Positions 35,501 through 50,500 of a stretch of DNA of 64,000 bases are shown in pieces. The position numbers and the translations under genes were made by a program. Origin of the DNA: Larix kaempferi (Eukaryota > Streptophyta > Pinopsida > Pinales > Pinaceae); the NCBI GenBank assembly GCA_027924585.1, contig BSBM01000150.1:16846001-16910000 (forward strand). The letters run 5' to 3'. Under the pieces are notes generated by a model. It did not search any database and was not told the DNA's origin. It saw only the letters and a program-made list of their open reading frames with translations. Positions within the stretch are counted from its first letter, which is position 1, and every line of letters begins with the position of its first letter.

Positions 35501-38500
35501 GGTTCATCTATTGGTTAAACTCCAATGCAAACACTATTTGATTGGCTCCTCTACCATTCGAGTCCATACCTACTAGTCTCCACATGCCATCCATCATCCA
35601 ACTCGCATTCATCCTCAAACTTGAGTCCATACCTACCAAGATTCACGTCTAAGCCTTGTTGGAACTCGTTTGTTGGTTAGTAAAATCGTTGATTAGCTTG
35701 GCTCCCATTCAATTACGAATTAGCACCTACCTTTTATCCACTTGTCATCCATTAAACTAGCTCGCACTCCACAAGCTCACGCCCTTCCTACCCTAGCTCA
35801 CGTCAATCCTCAATTAAAGCTCGCGTTTCCTTGTTGTAAGATGACTATTGGGTAATGCTAGCATTCACACCTTCCTCCAAGTCGAGTCTTGCCACCTCAT
35901 GCCAATCTCACCAACCAAGAACTCGACTTTGGCCTTGTCTATCTCTCCAAGCCCTTATTTGATTGGAATTCGACCTATCTACCCATTGCCAATTCGACCT
36001 AGGGCTAGCTTGAGTCTTGTACTATAAAGAGAGGCCCTTAGGGGTTATTATCTCATGGATTTTTATGCATCGAAACTCTGATGAAATTGTAAGCGCTTTT
36101 AATTGAGAATAAAGTTGCGACTTTGGAGGTCAAAACGTGGAGGCTCTTGATGTGCATTGCTTCACTTGATATTTGAGGTGATATTGTTTTTTATATTCTA
36201 TTTGAGGCTCTTAAGTTGTAGATCATGTTCAAGATGGCTAACAATCTAGCACAAGTAGCATGTATCTAGTTCTTTTCACTTAAATAGTTTGTTTCAAATA
36301 TATTATCCATGCTCAAGGTTCTTGCAGGTACATCTTCACTTCATAATAAGATCAAAGGAGTTTTGGCTTTTGAATTTGAGAAACAAAGGGAGTTAGATCT
36401 TCTCCATCAAACATTCGAAACACAATTTTGGTTACTTCTTACTATAGGCTTCCATCTCTTCTAGCCTTCTAGTTTGCTCCTTGAGTTTTTGCTTTGACTT
36501 GCTAAGCCATTTCTAGCCCCTCTAGCTTTGATCCGAGATTGTTCTTGTCTTCAAGCCATAGATTAGTTTGCCATAAGGTTGAAGTTCCTTCAACCTTGGG
36601 GAATAACTTGGGATTTGTTCCCTTGTGCTCTCTTCAACACTCGTTGTCGGCGTATCACCGGTTAACCGGAGGATTTTCAAGGCGGTGTTTTACCATCCCA
36701 AGTGTTCCACTTGAAGCCCTTGCCCTAGATCTACTTCCCCATAGGTTTGTCTTCATTCTCCCATTCGTCCCACTCAAATTTTGCCTTCCTCTCCTTGCAT
36801 TCATCCCACCTCTTTTTCTCCTTGCATTCATCCCCCTTGTCTCTTCTACCTTTCGTCCTACCTATCCTTCTAGCCTTTCATCCTCTCGTCCCTCTCCTAC
36901 TTCCTCTCCTCCTTCCACTCGTTTTCTCCTTGGCTTTTGCCTCTTTGCTTTCATCCATTCCCATCTTGCCCTACAACACATAAACAAAACAAACAACAAA
37001 AAACCACAAGTTAGTAAGTAGTTAGTGTAATTTTCATGCTTAGTTAGTTGTTGGTTATTTGTTTAAAGTCTCAAATTGTTAGCTCGTTGTTCTTCTTTGG
37101 AGAGTTAATGGTTAGACTTATTTTATAAATCAAAATTTATGCATTTGAAAGTTTAAGTTAGGCATATCAAAGGGTCATTTAGGGCTTATATCTAGTCTTT
37201 TCCCTTTAAGTTTTGTAGTTCCATTTCAAAGTAGGAAAGTTGGCATATAGGATAGTGTAAAATTTTGTGGTTGCATTCTCATTCCCACCATATTTTGGGG
37301 CATTTTAGCTTGCTGGTCCGTTTTACCATATTAATTATTTCAAGACAAAATCTCATGTTTTTTCATGTTTTAGTCTTATTTTGCAAACGTAGACTTGATT
37401 GTTCAAAGTTTGATTAGATTTCTAACGCTAATGGGTGCATGAGTTATTGGCTTATTCTTGTGGTAAGATTGTGGGAAGAGAAAGATCTCTTAAATCAAAA
37501 GATCAAATCGAAGAGAGAAGAAGAAATCAAGCATCATAAGACATATTTCAAGATACACCTTCTTATCCTTTGTAAAAGCCATTAAGGGCTTCAATTTTTT
37601 CAGTTTTTATAAGTTGTTTCTAGGTAGCCATTAAAGACCTTTCAAGGATTTTCCCTAGAGGCACTTGTAAAAGATTAATAAAACTTATAGTGGAGAGGTC
37701 CTCCATTTTTGGTCTTCTTCCCCATTTGGGGAAGAGTGTTGGGTTTTGTGGTTTGGCTTAGTTAGGTCCTTTTCATATGCTCTTAGTTTAATTTCACTTC
37801 AATAAGTCATTTTACTTATCTTCCATATTTACTTACCCCCATGCTCTCCCGAGTAGGGTCTTTGACCTGAAAGAGACTCTTGGGTAGTTTAGATTTATTT
37901 TTGTTTATCATTACATTGTCTCTCTTCCAAAGCCTTTGACCGGAAGTTGTATCCTTGGGATTTCATCTGAAGGGCAGGACCACATAATTTTGTGGTTACT
38001 CTTCCTTCCCCGTCGGTTTCCTTGGTAGAGCTTTCAGCTAGCTGGAGGTTCTCAAGTGCAGGCGATTCTAGTGGTTGGTCTTGTTCGGAGATCAATCCCA
38101 CCTTTTAGATTAGAAGTTGTATGGTAGAACACTAGATTTACTCAGTTTCATTTTATTTCGCAAGTAATGTTGTTAATAGTATTTGTATCTCGCTGATCAA
38201 TCATCTTATTGTTTAAATCCTTTTTCAATCTGAGATATACTACTACTACATTTTATCTGCTTCTTAAAATAAACCAAAGTCTCTTGAACTTGGCCAAATC
38301 CAAGTCAAGAGCACCCTCTGTCGAAGGACATTTTAGTTTTGCATTTCCCTGCATTAGGCATTGTTAATATAGCAAATCTCTTGAACTTTGGTCATAAGAT
38401 AAAGTCAAGAGCGCTCTCTGTCGGAGAGTTGAACAAGTTTCTCTAATAATAAAATTTTCCACTCATACACCCCTTAATTAATTTATCTTGGTTTCTGTCC

Positions 38501-41500
38501 TACACCCGTATGCTCTACCAACCGGAAACGGTTGGGCTAGTACTCAGAAAGGTGGAAGACTTGATAATTTACAAGCGAAAATCTAATTAAAACTTTCACC
38601 CCATAACACCAACCAATCCGGAGTTGATCGATAAGATAATTTCAGTGGGTACTCTCTTAGTGAGGGCGTCAAGATTCCATGTTCAGCCTCTAGTTTGCTG
38701 GCTTGCATTGCACGGCCTGGCTAGAGCACTGGGTGGCCCGACATGTTCTTGAACGGAGGCACTTGATGTTGTCTTTTCCGGACTTTCTTTGAACATCCTT
38801 GGTTTTAGCCCTAATAATCAAGAACATCTAAAACACTTAAAATTTACCAAGAACAATTTCAAAACGATCTCACAAACAGCTACTTTCGATTTATTCTTTC
38901 AGCATCACAAGTTTTATTTGACTCCATTTGGCACTGGTCTTTAATATTGATGTATCTTTGAAATCTGGACCATATGTCCTTGTCATTTGTTTAAATTTCA
39001 ATCTTGTGGATGCCTTTAATTAAATTATAAGTCAAAGTATTCTGTTATCTTCTGAACTTGTATTTTGTGAATTTTGCAACGTGGATTGCGTGTTTAATTT
39101 TGTTCTAGTCATCATTCAAAAAACTCCTAAACAACACCCATCCGCATCACAACACAAAAAACATTTAAACACACAAAGAGCCTTAGACAACTCTTTAATA
39201 GGGACTACCCCCCTTAGCTTCGTTAGGAGTTTTGCCTAAACGGAGGAGCTGGGATTCAGGTGACAGTACCTGGCTCATTGCTTGCCCCCAAGGCCACACC
39301 TCTCCCCACTTTCCAGTGAGGGAGACAGCTTTCAAAAGGTTTCTGCTGCTGGTGTGCAGTTTGGCGGACAACATGCCCAACTCAAGGGTGAAGGGTTTTT
39401 GCTCATTAGAGATGAAAAAAGTGAATTGATAACTCCATATTCAGAATTTATTGCAGCTGTAACTGCAATAAGATAGCTGCTACAATGTCTGTATATTCTT
39501 ATCTTTTCATGTACAGATTTTGTTCTCCTTGTACATAACTGTTTTATGAGTAAAATAAGAAGTATATTTGAAAAAAAACACTTTTACAGGAATTTCAAAA
39601 AGGTCTACCCCATTGTCAGACAATGACATTATAGAAATTGGACGAATAAATAAGGAAAATTTGGCAGTACACTGGTAAAGGGGCCTTTTCAGAAGCACCT
39701 TTGCAATATCAATAAAGTTCATATTCTATTAAGAAGGGATAAAAGTATAAAATAGAAAACCGTCTGCATGTTAATTTTAATCAAATTCTAATTAATACAA
39801 TTTGGTTATATGAGAAAAATGGTATTGACATATGAGGGTCAAATACATGCAGCATTGTCTTAAAGTCGATGCCATCAGCTACACATTTGTACTTCCCTTA
39901 CAAAAATTCAACTTCTGTTACAAAAATTCAATCATAAAGTTTGTTTGATAAAGTAAATCTTAACAATAACTTAATATCTTTGCAAGTTTGATATTGGATT
40001 TAAAGACATCACTTGCAAATGGTCATTGCCATAGTTATGTCATTCCAGAAAATCTTTTGAGATGTCCTAGATGATTGATGTTATATCATTGTGTACTAAA
40101 TGGTTATATGAATATCTATGTTTTCATGTTTTCTATAGCTAATTTGGCATAATACATGTTTTTTTTAATATATATGCATCAAAATATATTAAAATATATA
40201 TTATATAAAAAAACACTCCCAAAATGGAAGCTTTTGAAAATTTCGCTTTTCGCTCCCACTCCCGCTCCCCACTCCCAACAGCGTAGGGTTAGTGTTTATT
40301 TTCCAAAAAAATGTAAAACAAAAGAAAGCATGAAATTTAGAGCTATATATAAAAATTGAAAACTAATAGAGCAAAATACTAATCTAAAGCAAAAAAGAAA
40401 ACTAACTGAGACCAGTAAAGCAATGAGGCAGATACAGGCTTCCCCCAAATGGAGGAAGAAGGGTGTGGGAGCCTTAAATCCCACTTGCTCTTTATTAGTT
40501 TATTACAATTTTAACTCTCCAACAGAGAGCGCTCTTGATCCCTTAAAATGGGATTCAAGAGACTTTAGCAAGCTTAAAAAAGCTTAAATAATACAAGGTG
40601 TTGAAGTAGGTCTTCCTTAAAGGTTCAAATCTCCCGAATTTGCTTAACTTCCTTCGCTTTCCTACCACAAAAATCCAAAAACCAGCAAACAACAAATTTG
40701 ATTAAGTGTTAGTGGGTTAGCTAAATCACATAAAATCTATAACCTACTTGCAAAAAGCTAGGAAAAATTAGTGCTTCAAATAATAGGGAAAGCAACGCTT
40801 AGATCTAACTTTTAAATCTAAATCTAAAGCACTTTTAGATCTAATTTAAACAAGTAAATGACTAATGATAAAAACTTGTTTGCTCTAATTTACTTGTAAG
40901 AAACAGTAACCGAGAAGAAAAGAGTTTAAGTTTCAAATTTTTTGAAAGAAGGATGAAGAAAGAGCTGCTCCTAATCGAATAATGTGAAGATGAGGAGGTG
41001 CCTATGGGACAAAAATGCATTAGATTCAAAAAGTGGCAACGAAGAGGAAGAAAATGCAACTGAGCTTAAGATCCTCCTTCGCTTTTGGTGGCCTGCAAAG
41101 CTTCACAACTACAAACAAACCATGATCAAATCTAGTATATTTTGATAAAAGAAATTTGGGAGAGCCTAAATATAACTGACTACATTCGGCTACTCTTAGA
41201 CTTCAAATAACAAACATAAGTAAACAATTTGAAACTACAAATGTTTACCCTATGGATTAGTAATAACCTTCTAAACTAGAAAAAGATCTATGAGATTGTA
41301 AATGCAGAAGTAGAGCTTAGATAAATATCACCTCAATGAAGATCAAGCATTCACAACCATGAAATTTGCACCATATGGACCTCCAAAGCCTCAACTTTTA
41401 TTCAAAAAAATTGCACAAAGGCAAAGCATTACAAGTACAAGCAGAGGTTCCTTGCATCCATCTGTATGGAGAAGGATTGCCTCGTTTATATAGAAGAATA

Positions 41501-44500
41501 AGAAGGGAGGGGGCACCTTCTAGAACTAGAGAGGGAGGGGGCACATATCTCAATCAAAGGAGAGATTATAGCTTGGAACTCAACCTTAACCAAGTGTTGG
41601 ATGGGTGAGGTGGTTGCCACCTCACAAGAGGGGCGCCATCTTTGCCTTGGATTCTCCTCCATCCAATAGAAACATGCCAGTTAAAGGAAGTCGCCCATCT
41701 CTAGGAGGGCGCATTCTCTGATGGAGACAAGCTCACAGTGCTCTGAATCTCAACTGAAAGCTCCAAGATATGATTGGAATCTCTGATAGTGATTGCCAAC
41801 ACCACTGGCATTTTATTTGGACAAATTTCCTCTCTTTTAGGAAATTTGATTTTCTCCATATCTTATTATTTTTAATTTTTTAATTCTCTTTTAATATTTT
41901 GGAGAGAATATTTATTAAGTGATTTAATAATCACTCAAAACTTAGGAAAAGTGGGTTTTGGGGTTTTGTGTGTGCTCCAAGTTAGAAAACGAGCACCCCC
42001 ATGGAAAAAACACCCTCTAGACCACACTTTTATGACTTTTTTGGATTTTTTAATTAAAACATTAAAAAAACCCGTAAAACGAGAAAAAATTATTTTCTCG
42101 GAACTGGCTAAAAAACTTAGGGGACCTAGTGCATGTTCCTAATTACTCAATTATATGTCTAGCAAGGTCATAAACATTTACACGCAAACTTTAATAACGT
42201 CCTAAGGCCTAGCCACCAAAACAAAGTTACAAACATTCCAGCTTTGGAGGAGCAGGTGAAAAACTCGTGGATTATATATCGCTTATTCAGCATTGCATAA
42301 TTGACAAGGAAAAAAACACCATGGAATGATCACATTTGATGTCTAAGTCCTAGGAGGCCAAGTTCTTTACAAAAGATTGCCATGCTAATACATTTTTACA
42401 ATATCTCCAAGGGGGTATGAACATGCAATTATTACAAAGAGGCCAAAAATGGCCCTGAAAATGACTTTTGAACTTTTGAGCATTGATGATGAAGTCCCTT
42501 TGATTTTTAATTAAGTTTAATTACGTCACACAAGGGTTTTCAACTCCTTCATAAGTAAACCTTCATTTTTTATTATTAAAATCCATTCTTAAAATTTCTT
42601 TTTTTTCACCTAACAATTAAATATTTAAAAAACTTTAACAACCCTTCTAATTAAATCCTTCATAAGTATTTTTTTTGGGGAGGATTTTGACTTGTACCCT
42701 TGGCAATCTCTCTCCCAAATGAGAAATAAATAACTTTAATAACACATATAACTTTGAATAGGAACTTAGGTATTATATTTTACAATACCCATTTTTAAGA
42801 CTTCACTTTTTTTCTCACTTGATATGGCACATTTCAAGAAGTAATTTGTTGACTTTAAAAAACCCTTTTAACTTAAAATCCCTCTTTATAGCACTTTATA
42901 GCTATTCATTATTTTATTTTTATTTTTTTTAAATAAACCACTTTTATAAAGATATACTTCACCTTAACATATATATGAAACTTTATAACTTGTTAACTAG
43001 GTTATTATTGATTAAAAAAATCGGTTTTAATAGGAACTTAGTATTATATTTTACAATACCCCTTTTCAAGACTTTACTTTTTTTCTCACTTGATATGGCA
43101 CATTTCAATAAGTAATTCGTTGACTTTAAAAAACCTTTTTAACTTAAAATACCTCTTTATAGCACTTTATAGCTATTCATTATTTATTTTATTTTTATTT
43201 TTTTAAATAAATACCCTTTTAACTTTAAATACCTCTTTATAGCACTTTATAGCTATTCATTATTTATTTTATTTTTATTTTTTTAAATAAATACCCTTTT
43301 AACTTTAAATACCTCTTTATAGCACTTTATAGCTATTCATTATTTTATCTTATTTTTGTTTAAATAAATCACTTTTATAAATATATACTTCACCTTCAAC
43401 ATATATATTGAACTTTATAACTTGTTGACTAGGTTATTATTGATTAAAAAAAAATCGTTTTTATCCTTGAGTCATGACGTATCACCTCACGGATTCTAAT
43501 TCAAATTTTATGTATCCGTAAATCCTTTTGCTCTTATCTGTACAGATTTTGTCCAAAATTGACAACATACAAGGATAAGTACTAACATGTCAGACGACAC
43601 TTAAAATTATGGATCGAGTGCGAATGTGGATTGAGAGCCACTGTAGTATACCCCTTGATCGGTTCGTTTGGTGGAGTCGACCAACAGATTGGAGTTAAAA
43701 TGACCACACAAAATCTGGAATGTCGACAGATAAAATTCAACTCGGTGTGAAGGTGACTTGGACTAACAACTGGTGTTTAAGCACTGAAGACATGTAGGTG
43801 GAACAATCCCCCTTGAAAATCTGATAGCTTATTGACTGTTTACCCACGGAACCCACTGATAGATGATTACTTGAACCACGGAAACCAAAGATGACTAAGG
43901 GTTCGATCTTTGTAACGAAAGTGACAACCAGAACCTTCACGATGACGACAGATAATATATTGTCCTGATGGCGGTTCTAAGTTTATTTTCGGCCAGAGGC
44001 CATATTTTTCTTTGTTTTTTTTATTTTTTTTCTTTTCTTCATACAACGTAATGATGTTTTTTCAATGGACTTTCTAAATTAAAAATGGCCAATGACCAAG
44101 TTATGGTCAAAGACCAAAATCAGAGAAACTCTGAAAAAAATGGAAGAGTGTAGCCAAAGGCCGGATCAGCACAAGGCTCTGATACCAAATGAAACGAAAC
44201 AAAATTTGTTTCTCAATTACAAATAATAATGCATTTCTGAATATCTAATTTAAATAGGATACCGGGTTAGAATCCATAAAGACAAATATATAAACAATGG
44301 CTGAATAAAAGATATTAGATGATACAAAGTCATGGGTCGGTAAGCATCTATTGGTCACCGTGGGTTAATAGTTAATACTAATAGACATACTTTTTCTTTT
44401 TCATTAGGTCATGTCACTTTATTAAATGTGTCTTTTCATTATTTATTGCTCATTATTAATAATTATTATTATTAATTATTTATTGATATTATTATTATTA

Positions 44501-47500
44501 ATTAATGCTTATTTTATATTTATTTATATTTATTTATGCCTATTACAAAAATATGTTGCAATTGAGATGAAGTTAAACTTGAGCAAACTACATCATAGAA
44601 GAGATCAAGCAAAACAATCTACACCATATTTGAGGAACTCAACCTGAAGCCTTCACCATCTACAATTTTTGGCAATGCTCAATTTCTCGATAGCTATCCC
44701 CATGTCTCTCAAGGTAAAGAAGTGATAGGTTGGAGGAGAGGAGACAAGCATAGGGGACTAACCCAAACATCAATTCTATAAAGACAATAGATCCTGGAAA
44801 CAACTAGATTTATCCCTCCTAAATCAAGGTGAATTGCTTTTGGGTTCATCGATCATCAAATTATTCTGACAAAGGAGTGGTGAACTTGCCAATGTGCCAT
44901 TTCTGTAGAAAAGGAATGGAAACTCTATTATTTTCTTTTCCACCTCTTTTACATTAGGAGAACTGGAAAAATTTATTTATGCTGATATTATGTTCCCAGC
45001 TTCGACAGTTAACAAGGATGGACCTTAAGAATTTTAAATTTAAATTATTACATAGCTTGATGATGGACCTCATTAGATTGGTAAAAATGTTCAATACAAT
45101 AAATTTGGACATGGTTTTATGCAAAAGATTCTGCACACATTGATGGACTTGATATCAATATAGTATACAGGACAAATTGTTTCCCTCCCATTTGAAATCA
45201 AAACCTGCTTGACGTCTGGACTTTTCTTCCAAGAACATTGTTGCAACAGTTCTGTTGCACAGAAATAAACTCTCGAGGTTTGATAACTAACTCACTAGTA
45301 GACTCAGAGAAAGCAAAGAAAATAAAAGAGGAACTTGCAAAGGAGAAAAAAATCCAATCTACCTTACTAGGGCAAAAGGGACTCTACCAAAGCTAAATCT
45401 ATATAAAATATGTGCAACATGATCCAGCAATAAAATGGCGGATAACTCCTCTGCAGATCTCTTCCTCGTGGTTTCCATGAACAAGCTGGACATGTACCTT
45501 GAAAATCCAAAGGTTCTGGTCTCTTCCTTGTGGTTTCCATGAACACAGTAGAGCCATATCCCAATCATACAAAGGTGACCATTTAATGAGAAAGAATAGT
45601 ATCCTCCATAATCTAGTGTGTTTTGGCTATGCTTTTGAACTCAATAGTGACTCGTGAGAGCATAATTGTTTTCTCGCCTTGCTATAGTTAGTTGTTGAGA
45701 AAGGAGCAACCCACTGGTCATTTTGTTCATAAATTTAATCCAAGTTTATCCTTGTTACTATCCCACCAATCACACAACTTGTGCCAGACAACACGCAAAA
45801 AAAAATCAATCATTTCGTATCCAAATCTTGGATTCCTTTCCTACGTTTTTGGGCATTGCTATGAGCTCCCTGCTTAACCACACCTCCATCCATATTTACT
45901 TCAGTGGAAATGTGAGATAGATAGTAAAATGTCCATTCAGGACAATATTGAAAAGATTGGCGTCGGCAAAAAATCGATGTGGGTCCAAACTACAACTTCT
46001 TTGCAACATCAGTGAAAAATCAGAAAAAACAGGTAAACCACGGCATGCATTAAAAATACAAAATAAAATCATTTTTTCAGTCTTTTTAACATATTAACCA
46101 ACAACAACATCAAATAAATACATTGGCACATAAATATGGAGAAAACACCGATATATATGATGTGGAAGACGCCAAATAAAAAACGGTACATCAAAATCAA
46201 TACTGGATCTCGAACCCTGATAGTTGTCTAATCATGGACTCAAAAGTGAGAACAAATACAAAATGGCATCCATATTATAATATATAAATGTATCTCATCA
46301 TCATGAGTTAAAAACATGGTGTACCACTTGGCATTTGTATAGGATGGTTGAGAGGAGAGGAGTCCAAGTAGATGGATAGTGAGCAATCCATTAATTGGAA
46401 AAGTTTGTTCTCTTAGCTATGTTCAAAAGCCCTTTGTGGTTCTAACTTCTCAAGGCTTACATTGCAAGTATATGAGCCATGCCATATATATAAACACATA
46501 GTAGTTGTAATCTAAACCTTAGATCCACGAGAATGAATGTATACGTAGATGCTAATGTTTTGGAGTCTTCCCATTGAACAGTAAAGGTGAAGGTGGTGGT
46601 CAACAATAACTGAAGTTATGTCTCTAAGGTTTTCTTTGACATAGATGGTGCTCTAAATCCATGTTTCAATATTTACTAATTCAATACCTCCAATCCTACC
46701 CTCCAATCAAAATTTAAATCCATATTGCATCAAATGTTGCACATACATACAAGAGAAACATCACTTTTCATTAGTCATCTTGCTTCAACATAAAATTTAT
46801 ATTTTATAATCCCTTTATGTCAGCCTATCTTAACTATATGATTTCTAACTCCCATATTCTTCTAAATGAATGTTGAGAAACTGCATACTTAGTTTGTTCA
46901 AGACTTTCTAACATTCTAGTGATAAACAAGATAGTTCATAAATGTTATTTTATTTGAGAAAATGCATACTTAGTTTGTTCAAGACTTTATAACATTCTAG
47001 TGATAAACAAGATAGTTCATAAATGTTATTTTATTTGGTCATTCAACTGACTCCACCTTATAGACCGTCACAATGTCGTGTTGCTCCACCAGCGGTTTGG
47101 AATAAGGAGAAGTAAAATAATCTACAATTTTGAGAATAAATTGTTTGAAGGACTTCATGACTTGTAATCAAGAAAAAAATTAAGGGCCAAATTTCACTCA
47201 TGGACTAATTTTCCATATTTGTTTCAAAATAAAAACATCAATTTCCATTTTTTTCTAAAATGATTCGCCCAAATTCTATAAAATTAAGTATTTTACTCTA
47301 AAATTCACCAAAAGTTTCAAGAAACTTATATAAAATTCTTATAAATTTGAATATTTTTACAAAAATATCACCAAGCATTTTTGGTGGCATTTCAAGGATT
47401 AGTAAAATTCGCCAAAGTTTCTACACTTTAATATAAGTATGGATCCTTGGAATTTTGTTCAAGACTCTATAAGATCCTAGTGATAAACAAGATCTCAAGG

Positions 47501-50500
47501 AGGATGCATGCTTGCATACCTCATATCATCCCTAGTTGAGGCAATGTTGTGCATGTGTCCAAATTCATTGTACCCACTCTTCTTCTTAGTCTATAAAAGG
47601 TAGGGCCATGACAAGTTTACTCATTCAGGTTTTTAATTCAACAATGAGCAGTTCGTTGTTTTCTTGTAGCTGATATTCATTTTAAGAAGTAATGAAAAGC
47701 AATAACAGGTTTTGACAGTCAATTTATGGTATTCCTGTTGTATATTCTTTACAGTATGTGTTTATAGATGTTAGCATTAATTACAGAGTGTAGTTTTCAA
47801 TAGCCTTAAGAATATGGTTACCATGGTTTGAGAAAATTTAACACAGTATCAGAGCCTGTTTTTTGAAATCTTTCAGATTCTGTGTATGGAGGCAAATTGT
47901 CTGGAGAAGAGAGTTGTTGGAGGGTTTCAGACTTTCAGTGTCCAATATCTCCAAGCTTCAGTGACTGAAGCAGATCTGTGCTAGTGATCAGCACGTGGAA
48001 TTTGGAGGAGTAGTGGGGTGTGAAACCTTAGTAGATCCAGTGAGAGGAGATTGAAGCTTGTTAAGTGGAGCTACAGTACTTGCCATTCCCAGTATGCGAG
48101 AGAGTCACTTGTTGGAGAAAGCCTCCAACTTTGTGTCATGTAAGTTGAGATTGTAGAACCTCCTAGAAATGGCAGACTTATGGTACCTTGTGGAGAAGGT
48201 GGTTGTGCCGCATACAAATCCAAAGATATGATAGAACACAACTACAAGAAGGCAGTGCCAATGAAGTTAACCCTGTTGGATTCAGTGAAGGATCACATGA
48301 TCCTTAGTATTCGTTGGAAAGAAGACTACCAAAGAGATGTATGATGCCCTGGAAACCTTGTACTAGAGTGTGAATGTATCGAGGAATATGCTCCCAGTGC
48401 TTCCGGTGTTTCTAGTGCTTTCAGTGGCCCATGACAGTTCCTTCACCATCTTTACATCACAGTTCTTTGATCCACTCTCCTTCCTTGGATCAGCTCTCTT
48501 CATATCTCTCCTTGTATATATTCTTCTCCAAGATCGGCTCTCCATTTATAGTACTAGGGTTTGATTTGAGTTCTGCTTTTTATCTTTTATAGGAGCTACT
48601 TTTACGCTCCCACTTTATATTGTTCTCAGGGTACTATGCAGTCCCATTGACCTACTATTGTGGTCATTTGTTGGACATTAATAAAATTATCTTATCCTAT
48701 CTTATCTCAAAAAACAAACTTAGCACTACCACATGAGCAAGATAGATAAGATAGCAAAAAGCTAGGAGATCAAATTTTTGCAACTGGTGACACAGTTGAG
48801 GATAATGAGGTAGTTTGGATTTCTCTGAATGGCTTTAGTCCACCATGGCACAACTTTGGCCAAGTTACCTATGGATGGGAGAAGTTATCTGACTTCGAGC
48901 AGTTGTGTGATGCCTTCATTGGAGACGAGATGAGAGGCTACAACAAGTCTCAACCAGTCACAAGGACAAGGATGATGTACCAAACCTAGCCCTCATCAAG
49001 AACAAAGGGACAGGAGATAGGAAAGAAGGACTAGAGAAGGTCTAGATGAGTCAAATTATTCATATTAGGGGAAGAAAGACTTGAGTCATAGCCGGTGCTT
49101 CAAGTGCAGTAAGCATAGCCACTATGCTTCTCAGTGTCCTGAGAGGAAGAAGGGGAAGGGCAAGCAACAGCAGCAACACGAATTTGTAGGAAGTGCAGAG
49201 GTTTCAAGTGTAAACGAGTTGACTGTTAGGCTCAAAACTACCTTCGCCAAGGTGTAGTGTTTTTCCACAAACACAGTTTTAGGTAATGGATGGTATGTGG
49301 ACAATGGAGCTTCCAGAGATATGACTTATGACAAAAAGGTCTTCAACAGGTTTCAAGAGCAAGAGGGAGGACAGCATGTAGAGTTGGGTGATGATGCCAC
49401 GTATTTTGTGAAGGGATTGGGTTCCATACCTTTTCAGATGCCTTCAGTTGATGTTCTTGAGCTAAATTCTATCTGTTATGTTCCTAAGTTAACTAAGGGT
49501 CTTCTTTCAATTTCTTGTATGACAAATTTACAGTGTTTGGCTGAGTTTGATGGTCACCAAGTCACCATAAGAGACATCAACCATAGATCTAGTCAAGTTT
49601 TGGCAGAAGTGCAAGAAGGTGGCTTTTATAGACACTCCCAAATCCAGTTGGGCAGGTATGGCAGGAAGCCATGAAGGAGGAGTGTGCCTCCAACCTTGAG
49701 GAGACATATACATAACTGAATGTGGAATCAGTGATTGATTGCTTGATTGCAGATGATGGCAGTGTGGAAGAGTGCCAGGATAAGGATGTTAGTTGTTACA
49801 GACATATTCTCTCCACAAGGAGTTGACCTTGATGAGAGTCATAGTCCAGTTGTTGAAGGATTTTTCTCGGACGAGGGAGTTGACCTGGATATACTGATGC
49901 ATGCACCACCAGTTTTGGACTTCAATATCAATGAGTTTGTACTCATGTTGGGATTTTTTGAGTTTAGTGCAGATTTCAATTCATTATTTGATAGATTTAA
50001 TACCACTTGTCTTGCGCCTGTATATCGGTAAGTTCGTTATTGCGGGAAACCAAGAACATTTCATGATGTGGTGTGAAGATTTTGACCAGTGGAGATGGCA
50101 TGAAGGACAAAGAAGGTTGGCGGGTCGTTGATTGAGTGTTCCTTTTACAGACGGTTTTTACCTTGAAGATTCTGGAGACATTTCAGAGTACAAAAGGAAG
50201 CAATGATCCCAATTCATGTTTTTTCAGGTTTGTTTGTGGTCGACTATTTGACCAAACCCCTAACATGGGGGTGGTTCTAGAAATAGAGGGAGTATCTTGT
50301 GTTTGGAAGACAACACCTTCAACGATAGATGAATTGCTGGATTTTAGTATCTCAGTGTATGGCAGAGTACCATTAATGTCAACAGTGAGCAAAGGAGACC
50401 TGGGTGCAATCAGAGAAAACATGTGTGATCGGTATGCAGGTCCATATAGCAGCAAGGTGATCATCCTCTAGCAGAGTTCCATACAGCAATACAGCAATTC

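Noticed and set aside
36539-37021. 160-codon plus-strand frame
   Set aside because: Ser/Pro/Phe-rich because the DNA is C/T-rich; no domain, and it lies in a retroelement leader-like region.
38281-38428. Hammerhead ribozyme (retrozyme) as explanation for the hairpins
   Set aside because: The conserved core CTGATGA...GAAA was looked for around the hairpins and is absent.
32519-39365. A single DNA transposon with long terminal inverted repeats
   Set aside because: The inverted R1 copies look like ends, but a third isolated R1 copy exists at 56.4 kb, no target duplication was found, and the enclosed DNA is LTR-type, not a transposase.
45359-45568. Two overlapping minus-strand frames with a repeated phrase
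   Set aside because: The similarity is a short direct DNA duplication (TGGTTTCCATGA) in intronic sequence; no protein family fits.
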